DNA of 64,000 bases from Lysobacteraceae bacterium P (GTDB lineage Bacteria; Pseudomonadota; Gammaproteobacteria; Xanthomonadales; Xanthomonadaceae). The position numbers and the translations under genes were made by a program. The notes beneath the pieces are model-generated. The model saw only the letters and a list, made by a program, of their open reading frames with translations. It was not told where the DNA came from and did not search any database. The stretch lies in NCBI GenBank assembly GCA_005503055.1, contig SCOX01000001.1, positions 744,001 to 808,000 on the forward strand, read 5' to 3'. This document shows, one piece after another, positions 25,073 through 32,391 of this stretch (positions within the stretch are counted from its first letter, which is position 1; every line of letters starts with the position of its first letter).

Positions 25073-25315
25073 ATGAGCAAGACCCGCCGTTCGAAGTCCC
25101 GTTACGTCTGCCAGTTCAAGATCACCGAGCCCTCGCTCGAAACGCTGTACCGCGCACGCGAGCACATGCTGCTGCTCGCCAGCCTCTGCGCCGCGCGCAT
25201 TCGTTACGACGCGCACGAGCTGGAGCTGACACCCAACGCCCTCGTCAACTGCTTCCAGCGCTTGACCAACGACGTGGGCGAGGTGCTGGACGAAACCAAG
25301 TGGCAAAGCCCCTGA
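25073..25315 (+). CDS. small XAC0095-type protein
   Basis: The 80-residue cytoplasmic protein starts at ATG 25073 behind a good AAGGAG site at 25061-25066. After a basic N-terminus (MSKTRRSKSRY) it has LETLYRAREHMLLLASLCAA and LTPNALVNCFQRLTNDVGEV, ending in a Trp near the C-terminus. This matches the LxxVRxHLxLL...CFxxLxxxL layout of the XAC0095 family, known from Xanthomonadaceae and without known function. Codon use is like its neighbours. It lies directly behind the structured leader and before a terminator, so it forms a single-gene unit whose expression may depend on that RNA. Confidence 0.7.
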   Translation: MSKTRRSKSRYVCQFKITEPSLETLYRAREHMLLLASLCAARIRYDAHELELTPNALVNCFQRLTNDVGEVLDETKWQSP

Positions 25316-25332
25316 CGTCATCACGACGCAAC

Positions 25333-25363
25333 AGCCCCGGCAAGTAAAACGCACCGGGGCTTT
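25333..25363 (+). terminator. intrinsic terminator after the XAC0095-type gene
   Basis: The stem AGCCCCGG/CCGGGGCT (25333-25340 and 25354-25361) with a 13-base A-rich loop is followed by TTTCCC. It begins 18 bases past the stop codon. The T-run is short. Confidence 0.7.
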
Positions 25364-25406
25364 CCCGACGGATCTTCGCGTCAACTACCCGACCGGCTCC
25401 TGCGCG

Positions 25407-25586
25407 ATGCCGACATCGGCGAACTACCTATCGGAGATGCGCCGCGACGCCTACCTCACCGGGCACACGGAAATCGCCGGCATCGCCAGCGGTTACGCAC
25501 GCAGCCTGGCGCTGCGGGCGCACCGCGAGGCACAGGGCGAGCGGCAGCTTGACCTGTTGGACGGCCCGCCCACCGCGACCGCTTGA
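25407..25586 (+). CDS. hypothetical small protein (59 residues)
   Basis: The frame from ATG 25407 encodes MPTSANYLSEMRRDAYLTGH followed by a helical segment (AGIASGYARSLALRAHREAQ) and an acidic-hydrophobic end (ERQLDLLDGPP). Composition and helix-forming pattern look like a real soluble peptide, and it follows the terminator of the preceding small gene. However, no convincing ribosome-binding site lies in front of the ATG, and the family is not recognised. It could be a degraded remnant. Confidence 0.4.
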   Translation: MPTSANYLSEMRRDAYLTGHTEIAGIASGYARSLALRAHREAQGERQLDLLDGPPTATA

Positions 25587-25722
25587 GGCGCAAGCACGGC
25601 AGCACCCATCAGGGCGCGGCCGTCGACGCCGTCTATCCACCCCTACGTAATCGGGGTAATTGCCCGCACGCGCGATCTCCAAACAATGGGACGTGATGCA
25701 TCCGCATCACAAGGAGATCGCC

Positions 25723-26808
25723 ATGGACAATTGGAATGCACAGTTCACGCAGATGGTGCGGGGCACCTATCCGGCCTATTGGGGCAACTGGAGCCTGAGT
25801 CCGGACATCGTGCCCGGTGCGGTGGGCATCCTGGATCCGGTCAGCGGCACGTTCCGCCTGGTCACCCAGCAACTCAACGGCCTGACACCGGCCAACACGA
25901 TCACCAGTGCACTGAGCTCGGACTGGAACATGATGACCAGTACCGTTTCGCGCAAGGAAACCAAGGTCTCGCTGGACGGTTCGGCGGTCGATCCGGAATC
26001 GGGAACGAAGATCACCGCCGGCGTGCAGGTCGACTGGACGATGGGCAAGAGCGGCGACATGGTCTCGCAGTGCGCGCTGGATTCGACCACGCTGCTCAAC
26101 AACATCGACACGGTACTCAACGCCCAGTACGCATGGCTCAACACGCAGGCGGGGCAATGCGGAATGTCCAGCAGCCGCGGCATCTCGCAGGGCTTCGGCG
26201 TGATCACCAACGTGGTGTACGCACGCAGCGGACTCAACGTGGCCTCGCAGGCCGACGACAACACGTTCTCGCTTGTCGGCAGCGTGTCGGGCGTGAACGA
26301 GCTCCTCGGCGAAGCAAAGGGCCAGGGTTCCTACGTCAGCGCCAACTCGACCAAGAGCACCGACAAGCACCTGTGGCCCGCCGATCCCGGCAAGGTCGCG
26401 GCCGGCACCGCGCCCATCGCCTTCAGCTTCGCCTCCTTCGACGGCAACCTGCTGTTGCCGCGCTGGATCACCAACATCGGCGCCTACCAGCTGGTGCTGC
26501 GCAACAACCACGGCGGCACCTACGTGGTGAAAGCGAGCCTGGGCTACGACTGCTCGGCGGGCCGGCAGACGCAGAACACCAGCGTCTCCGGTGGACTCAC
26601 CGCCAGCTTCGGCTCCATTCCGTTGGATGCGACCAACATCGACCTGAACCTGGAGTTCGTCTGCGTCGGTGCCAACGAAAAGAAGAGCTTCCACTGGCCC
26701 AATCCGCGCGGCGAATGGATCACCGGCATGCGCCACGTCGACCTGTACGGGGTGTGGCCCGGCCAGACGCGCGCCGTCGATGCCGAAGCCGGCATCAACC
26801 TCAACTGA
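25723..26808 (+). CDS. unrecognised leaderless beta-rich protein
   Basis: The 361-residue protein starts at ATG 25723 behind a strong AAGGAG site (25711-25716). It has no signal peptide and no membrane helix. It is rich in Ser, Thr, Asn, Gly and alternating hydrophobic residues, for example FGVITNVVYARSGLNVASQ and GSVSGVNELLGEAKGQGSYV, suggesting amphipathic beta-strands. Five cysteines are present (QCALD, GQCGMS, YDCSA, EFVCVG). Trp-rich segments occur near both ends (YPAYWGNWSLSP, HVDLYGVWPGQTR). No family was recognised. A secreted RNase-fold gene follows 45 bases later. A lectin-, toxin- or pore-former-like fold is possible but not shown. Confidence 0.75.
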   Translation: MDNWNAQFTQMVRGTYPAYWGNWSLSPDIVPGAVGILDPVSGTFRLVTQQLNGLTPANTITSALSSDWNMMTSTVSRKETKVSLDGSAVDPESGTKITAGVQVDWTMGKSGDMVSQCALDSTTLLNNIDTVLNAQYAWLNTQAGQCGMSSSRGISQGFGVITNVVYARSGLNVASQADDNTFSLVGSVSGVNELLGEAKGQGSYVSANSTKSTDKHLWPADPGKVAAGTAPIAFSFASFDGNLLLPRWITNIGAYQLVLRNNHGGTYVVKASLGYDCSAGRQTQNTSVSGGLTASFGSIPLDATNIDLNLEFVCVGANEKKSFHWPNPRGEWITGMRHVDLYGVWPGQTRAVDAEAGINLN

Positions 26809-26853
26809 CGCAAGTCTTACCGTCGCTATCCATCCATCGCAAAGGAGTGTGCA

Positions 26854-27231
26854 ATGAACACCACCCACAAGATCGCCGCGCTCGCGGCGCTGCTGCTGGC
26901 GTCCACCCTCGTGCAGGCCAAGGTGCCCGTGTGCGGCAAACTTCCGACCTTCGTGCGCGAAGCCGAACGCAATCTCGCCTACTGCATCACCACCGACCCG
27001 GCCTCTGCCGATTGCCGCGCCGCCAACGTCGAAGGCTTCGCCAACAACGAAGGCCGCCTGCCCACCGCCGGTCGTGGACAGGCGTACCGGGCCGGACGCG
27101 CGCAGCACCCGCAGGCGGATCCGCCCGGTCGCAACCGCGTCGTCTTCCTGGTGACCGAAGGCGATCGCAAGCCGATCATCGAGTCGCGCTACTTCACTTC
27201 GGACCACTACGCGACGTTCTGTTCGCTGTAA
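26854..27231 (+). CDS. secreted barnase/RNase N1-fold protein, possibly inactive
   Basis: The 125-residue precursor has a clear Sec signal (MNTTHKIAALAALLLASTLVQA). The mature part contains NNEGRLPTAGRGQAYR, PGRNRVVFLVTEG and the end RYFTSDHYATF, which line up with barnase (SNREGKLP, GRTWRE, DRILYSS, TTDHYQTF). The catalytic His of DHY and an Arg in GRNR are present. The general-base Glu of barnase (WREAD) corresponds to YRAGR here and appears replaced. Three or four cysteines could form disulfides in the periplasm. An AAAGGAG site precedes ATG 26854. It may be co-transcribed with the preceding unknown gene. Confidence 0.65.
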   Translation: MNTTHKIAALAALLLASTLVQAKVPVCGKLPTFVREAERNLAYCITTDPASADCRAANVEGFANNEGRLPTAGRGQAYRAGRAQHPQADPPGRNRVVFLVTEGDRKPIIESRYFTSDHYATFCSL

Positions 27232-27381
27232 GCCCGGCGGTCGCCCAGGCCGTCCGCGCGACGCGGGCGGCCTGCGATCGGCGTCTCTGCTGACACGTGC
27301 TGGCAGCAATGTGACCGATGACGGCAAAGGCGACCCGGTCCGCTCGGCTACCATGCGGCGATTCCCGGATCGAGATGCCGC

Positions 27382-29148
27382 ATGACCCGCACGCTCCTGC
27401 TTGTCGCCCTGCTCGCCGCCCTGCCCGCTACCGCCGCCACGCCCGACGCCGCACTGACCACCGTCTCCGAACGCAGTGGCTTCGTGAAAACCGGTCGCTA
27501 CGATGAAGTCATCGCGCTGTGCGAGGCGTTCGCAGCCCGCTATCCGCAGGCGGTGCGCTGCCAGGACTTCGGCACCACGCCGGAAGGCCGGCCGATGAAG
27601 GTGCTGGTGGTGTCGAAAGCCGGCGCGTTCACGCCGCAGGAGGCGAAGGCGAAGGGCCTGCCCGTCATGCTGATCCAGGGCGGCATCCATGCCGGCGAGA
27701 TCGACGGCAAGGACGCGGGCTTCCTCGCACTGCGCCAGGCCCTGGACGGCCAGGCCGCACCGGGCGCGCTCGACAAGCAGGTGCTGCTGTTCGTGCCGGT
27801 GTTCAACGTGGACGGGCACGAACGCTTCGCCGCGTGGAACCGCCCCAACCAGCGCGGGCCGGAGGAAATGGGCTGGCGCACCACCGCGCAGAACTACAAC
27901 CTCAACCGCGACTACGTGAAGGCCGATACGCCGGAAATGCAGGCGATGCTGCGCCTGGTCAACGCGTGGGATCCGCTGGCCTACGTCGATCTTCATGTCA
28001 CCGACGGCGCCAAGTTCGAGCATGACGTGTCGATCCAGGTCGAACCGGTGCACGCCGGCGACGACGCCCTGCGCAAGGCCGGCACCGCGCTGCGCGACGG
28101 CGTGATCGAACGCCTGGCGGCGCAAGGCTCGTTGCCGCTGCCGTTCTATCCCTCGTTCGTGCGCAACGACGAACCCGAGTCCGGCTTCGAGGACGGCGTC
28201 GCCACGCCGCGCTTCTCGCACGGCTACTTCCAGCTGCGCAACCGTCTGGGCATGCTGGTGGAGACGCACTCCTGGCGCGATTACCCGCACCGGGTGAACG
28301 TCACGCGCAACACCATCGTGGCGCTGCTCGACCTGCTGGCCGCGAACGGCGCGCAATGGCGCAAGCAGGCCGACGCGGCCGACGCGCATGCGCGCCAGCT
28401 GGCCGGAAAGCCGGTGTCGCTGGACTACAAGGCGACCGACAAGGTGCGCACGATCGAGTTCCGCGGCTACGAATACACGCGCACGCCGTCGGACGTGTCC
28501 GGCGCGCCGATGACGCGCTACGACGAAACCAAGCCGCAGATCTGGCGCCTTCCGATGCGCGACGAGCTGGTGCCGGACCACGTCGTCGCCGCGCCGAAGG
28601 CCGGCTACCTCGTGCCGGCCGCGCACGCCGCCACGGTCGGAGCCAAGCTCGACCAGCACGGCGTGGACTACCGCCGCCTCGATGCACCGTTGGCGAAGGC
28701 GAAGGTCGATGCGTTCCGTGCCGACAAGGCCACGCCGGCCGCGCAATCGGTCGAAGGACACCAGCGCATGGTGCTGGAAGGCAAGTGGACGCCGGAAACG
28801 CAGGACATCGGCGCCGGCGCGCTGTTCGTGCCGATCGACCAACCCAGGGCGCGTCTGGTGATGGCCCTGCTGGAACCGCAGGCGCCGGACGCGCTGGTCG
28901 CCTGGGGCGAGTTCAACAACTACTTCGAGCGCAAGGAGTACATGGAGGACTACGTCGCCGAAGACGTCGCGCGCAAAATGCTGAAGGACCCCAAGGTGAA
29001 GGCCGCCTTCGAGCAGCGCCTCAAGGAAGATGCAGAGTTCGCCGCCAGCCCGCAGCAGCGCCTGGAGTTCTTTGCGCGCCGGCATTCTTCGTGGGACTCG
29101 CAGTACCGGCGCTACCCGGTGGTGCGCGTGGACCGGGCCCCGCGCTGA
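27382..29148 (+). CDS. M14-family zinc carboxypeptidase, exported
   Basis: The 588-residue protein has a Sec signal (MTRTLLLVALLAALPATAA) and an M14 peptidase domain at about 40-340. The zinc ligands are visible: HxxE in GGIHAGEIDGKDAG (about 107-110) and His in AYVDLHVTDG (about 206). The catalytic Glu is in MLVETHSW (about 296). The QNYNLNRDYVKADTPEM stretch is typical of the large bacterial M14 proteins. About 250 residues follow with no recognised domain. It probably trims peptides in the periplasm or outside. ATG 27382 opens the signal peptide. No partner gene is evident nearby. Confidence 0.9.
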   Translation: MTRTLLLVALLAALPATAATPDAALTTVSERSGFVKTGRYDEVIALCEAFAARYPQAVRCQDFGTTPEGRPMKVLVVSKAGAFTPQEAKAKGLPVMLIQGGIHAGEIDGKDAGFLALRQALDGQAAPGALDKQVLLFVPVFNVDGHERFAAWNRPNQRGPEEMGWRTTAQNYNLNRDYVKADTPEMQAMLRLVNAWDPLAYVDLHVTDGAKFEHDVSIQVEPVHAGDDALRKAGTALRDGVIERLAAQGSLPLPFYPSFVRNDEPESGFEDGVATPRFSHGYFQLRNRLGMLVETHSWRDYPHRVNVTRNTIVALLDLLAANGAQWRKQADAADAHARQLAGKPVSLDYKATDKVRTIEFRGYEYTRTPSDVSGAPMTRYDETKPQIWRLPMRDELVPDHVVAAPKAGYLVPAAHAATVGAKLDQHGVDYRRLDAPLAKAKVDAFRADKATPAAQSVEGHQRMVLEGKWTPETQDIGAGALFVPIDQPRARLVMALLEPQAPDALVAWGEFNNYFERKEYMEDYVAEDVARKMLKDPKVKAAFEQRLKEDAEFAASPQQRLEFFARRHSSWDSQYRRYPVVRVDRAPR

Positions 29149-29202
29149 CGCGGCCGCAACGGGCGTCCCGCTAGGCTGCGCCCGACCCGACGGAGACGTG
29201 AC

Positions 29203-30285
29203 ATGACCGCGTTCCAGACCGCCCTGCCCCGTATCGCGGCGCTCGCCGCCGCGATGACGCTGGTCGCCTGCCAACCCCGGACGACCGAAACGGCCGCGCC
29301 GGCCACGCCGCCTGCCAACGCGCCCGTCGACGAGCCCGTTGCATCGGTGGCGCAAGGCGCGCACGCCGTCACCGGCCATGCGACCTACCGCGAACGCATC
29401 ATGCCGCCGCCCGGCGCGAGCCTGCGTGTGCAGTTGCTCGACAACCAGCTCGCCGACACGCCGCAGGCGGTGGTCGCCGAAACGACGTTGAAGGACGTCG
29501 CCGGTCCGCCGTTCGCCTTCACCCTGCCCTTCGATCCGGCGAAGCTGCGCGCAAACGGTCAATACGGACTGAGCGCCTCGCTGATCGATGGCGACGGCAA
29601 GCTCGCGTTCGTCAGCGACACGCGCGTGCCCTTCGACCCGAGCGCGAACACGCCGGTGGACATCCTGATGGTGATGGCTTCGGCGTCCGCCCCGGGTCCG
29701 ACGGTCGCGGCGATGAAGACCATCGCGACGAACTGGCAATGCGGCGACCTGCGCGTGGGCGCCACCTTCGACAACGCCGCGCAACGCGTGACGCTGTCCC
29801 ACAGCGGTCGCAGCACGTCGCTGCCGTTGGCGCCGTCGGGCTCCGGCGCGCGCTATGCCGACGAAAAAGGCAACGAGTTCTGGACCAAGGGCGCCAACGG
29901 CACGCTCACGCTCGACGGGCAGAAACACGAATGCACGCAGACTGAGAATGCATCCCCCTGGGACGCGGCGAAGGCGCGCAATGTCGCCTTCCGCGCGGTC
30001 GGCAACGAGCCGGGCTGGCTGGTGGAAGTCGGCAAGGGCGCAACGCCGCCGTTGCACGCTCAACTCGATTTCGGCGCGCGCAAGCTCGACATCGCCCGGG
30101 TGCAGCGCAACGCCAAGGGCGACGGCTGGAGCGGCAAGACCGCCAACGGCTCGCAGGTGGAACTGACGGCGCAGCGCAAGCCCTGCCAGGACGACAGCGG
30201 CGCCACGTTCGAAGTCACCGCGCAGCTGCACGTGGGCGGCAAGATCTACACCGGCTGCGGCGCCTTCCTCATCGAAGAACGCTGA
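29203..30285 (+). CDS. YbaY-MliC-COG3650 fusion lipoprotein
   Basis: The 360-residue lipoprotein (lipobox LVAC at about residues 20-23) joins three modules. First is a YbaY-like domain at 55-160 (VTGHATYRERIMPPPGASLR, LPFDPAKL). Second is an MliC-like lysozyme-inhibitor domain at 175-243 (CGDLRVGATFDN, RYADEKGNEFWTKGANGTLT). Third is a COG3650-type C-terminal domain at 255-358 (FRAVGNEPGWLVEVGKGA). MliC proteins block host or competitor c-type lysozyme at the cell envelope. The combination suggests envelope protection. ATG 29203 follows the carboxypeptidase by 54 bases, so co-transcription is possible. Confidence 0.85.
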   Translation: MTAFQTALPRIAALAAAMTLVACQPRTTETAAPATPPANAPVDEPVASVAQGAHAVTGHATYRERIMPPPGASLRVQLLDNQLADTPQAVVAETTLKDVAGPPFAFTLPFDPAKLRANGQYGLSASLIDGDGKLAFVSDTRVPFDPSANTPVDILMVMASASAPGPTVAAMKTIATNWQCGDLRVGATFDNAAQRVTLSHSGRSTSLPLAPSGSGARYADEKGNEFWTKGANGTLTLDGQKHECTQTENASPWDAAKARNVAFRAVGNEPGWLVEVGKGATPPLHAQLDFGARKLDIARVQRNAKGDGWSGKTANGSQVELTAQRKPCQDDSGATFEVTAQLHVGGKIYTGCGAFLIEER

Positions 30286-30359
30286 GGCCACGTCGATTTG
30301 ACGGTCCGTGAACCCGGTGCCCCGCACTGTGGCGCCAGGCCACGCGGGACACACACGCC

Positions 30360-30749
30360 ATGATCGACATCCTTCCCTCGCCGTCGCACGTCGGCGCCTA
30401 CCGCTTCAGCGGCACCTTGAATGGAGCGGACTACGACCGCTGCATCGCCGACCTGGAAAGCCGACTGCGCCTGCACGAGCGCATCGGCATCTATTGCGAC
30501 ATGACCGGCTTCACCGGCATCACGCCGGAGGCGATGGGCAAGGACCTGCGCTACGCGCTGAGCAAGTTCGGCGAGTACAGCCGCTTCGCGCGCGGGGCGA
30601 TCGTCACCGACCGGCAATGGCTGGCGCGGATCTCCGAATTCTCGGGGCATTTCTTCCCGCACACGGAAATCCGCTCCTACGAGCCGGAGGAACACGATGC
30701 CGCGCTGGAATGGGCCGCGCAGGTGGATCCACTGCGGCCGAAGCGATGA
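30360..30749 (+). CDS. STAS/SpoIIAA-like domain protein
   Basis: The 129-residue single-domain protein fits the SpoIIAA-like STAS fold: GAYRFSGTLNGADYDRCIAD, RIGIYCDMTGFTGITPEAM, then FGEYSRFARGAIVTDRQWLA and a final helical segment with FFPHTEIRSYEPEEHDAALE. Members of this DUF3478-type group occur widely and are thought to bind small hydrophobic ligands or act in stress, but evidence is thin. There is no signal peptide. ATG 30360 directly precedes the first beta-strand. It ends 10 bases before the end of a convergent gene. Confidence 0.8.
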   Translation: MIDILPSPSHVGAYRFSGTLNGADYDRCIADLESRLRLHERIGIYCDMTGFTGITPEAMGKDLRYALSKFGEYSRFARGAIVTDRQWLARISEFSGHFFPHTEIRSYEPEEHDAALEWAAQVDPLRPKR

Positions 30750-30759
30750 CGCGCCGCGC

Positions 30760-31362
30760 CTACTTCATGTACTTCCAGTTGCGCGACTTTCCTTCCGCCA
30801 ACCATTCCACGGCCTGCGCCAGCCGGCGCTGCCGCGTGTCCTCGCGCTTGGCCTCGACGATCCATTCGATGTAGTCGCGGCGATAGCTCGCAGCGAACCC
30901 CTCGAACGTCGCCCGTGCCCTGGCGTTGCGGCGCAACGCGGCGGCCAGGTCGTCGGGCACCGCCAGTTCGGGTTTGGTCGCGGCCTTTTTCGCCGCCGGC
31001 CGCGTCGCGCCGCTTTCGACCAGCGCCATCGCCTGCTTCACGTAGCCGCCAAGCTCGCGCTTGCCGGGCAGGTCCGCCTTCTTCGTGATGCGACCGAACT
31101 GACCCATCGCCTCGTCGCCTTTGCCGGCGTCGCGGACGATCGACTCGCCGCGCCAGAACCACAGCGTCATGTGCGCCTTGAAGGCGGCCATCCCGCACAG
31201 GATCTTGCCGCGCCAGGTGAAGCTCGGCATGCCCCATTTCAGCGTTTCCTCCGCCTCCGGGCAGGCCGCGTGGACCGCCTGGCGCACCTGCGCCAGCAGC
31301 GGCTGGGCGAACGGCGCGGACTTGGCGATGTAGGCATCGATGCGCGGATCGACGGTCGGCAT
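30760..31362 (-). CDS. YdeI/OmpD-associated family protein with DUF1801 domain
   Basis: The 200-residue cytoplasmic protein has a DUF1801 domain at about 15-110 (FAQPLLAQVRQAVHAACPEA, LKWGMPSFTWRGKILCGMAA, HMTLWFW). The C-terminal YdeI-type helical segment is at 135-200 (LAVPDDLAAALRRN, ARATFEGFAASYRRDYIEWI, RRLAQAVEWLAEGKSRNWKY). ATG 31362 is chosen because MPTVDPRIDAYI is the usual beginning; the frame continues upstream without family features. Relatives are linked to cationic peptide or polymyxin tolerance in some species, but the biochemical role is not established. Confidence 0.88.
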   Translation of the reverse strand: MPTVDPRIDAYIAKSAPFAQPLLAQVRQAVHAACPEAEETLKWGMPSFTWRGKILCGMAAFKAHMTLWFWRGESIVRDAGKGDEAMGQFGRITKKADLPGKRELGGYVKQAMALVESGATRPAAKKAATKPELAVPDDLAAALRRNARARATFEGFAASYRRDYIEWIVEAKREDTRQRRLAQAVEWLAEGKSRNWKYMK

Positions 31363-31442
31363 GCGCGGTTCCTTCTGTGGCGTCCTATTGTGCGCCCGCT
31401 TTCGCGTTGGATTGAACGAAGGGGCAAGACGGGGGATACGCC

Positions 31443-31682
31443 ATGGGCACCCGCGACAGACGAACGCCGACCACCGGAATCCGGGTCCAGCGCCGGATCG
31501 GCCTGACCGGAGCGCAACGCGACATGCTGCAGGCCTGCGAGCGCTTCGGATGGCGCCTGGCGTTCGTGCGAACACCGCTGGAACACCCGCTGCCGGTGCT
31601 GTTCGCGACCGCGCGCGACTATGTCGTCGTGCGGGAGGACGGCAGCATCGACCGCGTGCCGAACCTCGCGTTGCGGCACTGA
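31443..31682 (+). CDS. conserved small basic protein of Xanthomonadaceae
   Basis: The 79-residue protein has a basic N-terminus and the segment GLTGAQRDMLQACERFGWRL followed by AFVRTPLEHPLPVLFATARD and YVVVREDGSID. It resembles small uncharacterised proteins seen repeatedly in this bacterial family. ATG 31443 is preceded by a purine-rich GGGGGAT stretch. It has no cysteine pairs beyond one Cys, no signal and no membrane helix. It ends 4 bases from the convergent thpR stop. Its function is unknown. Confidence 0.65.
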   Translation: MGTRDRRTPTTGIRVQRRIGLTGAQRDMLQACERFGWRLAFVRTPLEHPLPVLFATARDYVVVREDGSIDRVPNLALRH

Positions 31683-31686
31683 ACGC

Positions 31687-32262
31687 TCAGCGCAGCGGCC
31701 AGCGTCCGACGACGTCGTAGGGCACGCCGCGCCCGGGCTGGCTGTCGATCAGCACGAACTCGCCCACCGGCCACGACAGCGCCGGCACCGGCGTGGGCGC
31801 GATGTGGCGGCGCACGTCACGCTGGACGGTGAGGTGGGGAACGAAGTTCGCGGCCGATTTCACCGGCACGCGATGCTGCATCAGCGCGCGACCGAGTGCG
31901 TCGTACAGCGCGCGCAGTGGGTCCGGTGTCGCCTGCGAGCCGAGCCACCACACGTTGGCGCCACGAAAGCCTCCGACCGAATCCAGCGGCAGTTCGAATG
32001 CCGATGCGCGCACGGTGTCGGCGGCCGCGCGGGCGGTGTCCAGCAGCGTTTCCGGCAGGGGCTGGAAATCGCCCAGAAATTGCAGCGTGACGTGGTAGCG
32101 GTCGGGCTTGAGCGAACGCCCGCCCGGCGTGTGCGCCGATACCACGCGGGCCGCGGCGTCGGCGATGCGCGCACGCAGCGCGTCGTCCGGCCATAGCGCG
32201 AAGAACAGCCGGTGCAGCTCGCCGCTTGGCGCTGCATCGAAACCCAATCCTATCTGCCGCAT
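31687..32262 (-). CDS. thpR: RNA 2',3'-cyclic phosphodiesterase (2H family)
   Basis: The 191-residue protein has the two HxTx motifs of the 2H phosphoesterase superfamily: RYHVTLQFLG near residue 56 and VPHLTVQRD near residue 146. It begins in the ThpR/LigT style with RLFFALWPDDALRARI. Members hydrolyse 2',3'-cyclic phosphate RNA ends or ligate 2'-5' linkages in vitro. ATG 32262 is chosen because the open frame upstream has no family-like sequence. It is divergent from the NHL-M23 gene with 129 bases between them. Confidence 0.92.
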   Translation of the reverse strand: MRQIGLGFDAAPSGELHRLFFALWPDDALRARIADAAARVVSAHTPGGRSLKPDRYHVTLQFLGDFQPLPETLLDTARAAADTVRASAFELPLDSVGGFRGANVWWLGSQATPDPLRALYDALGRALMQHRVPVKSAANFVPHLTVQRDVRRHIAPTPVPALSWPVGEFVLIDSQPGRGVPYDVVGRWPLR

Positions 32263-32391
32263 GCTCCGTCCGTTTCGCGGAAACCGGCCGCGATCGCGTC
32301 CATTGTCGCCGTTCGCGCGCGTTGCAAACCAGCGTTCGCGCGCGGTCGCCGGGCATAATCCGGCGGTCCCTCTGCACGAACAAGGAAGCGC

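Noticed and set aside
25633-30354. A very long minus-strand open frame (over 1,500 codons) opposite the genes from 25.7 to 30.3 kb
   Set aside because: It is complementary to five well-supported plus-strand genes with signal peptides and domain motifs. Its translation is rich in Arg, Gly, Ala and His with no domain, which is expected of antisense frames in a high-GC genome.
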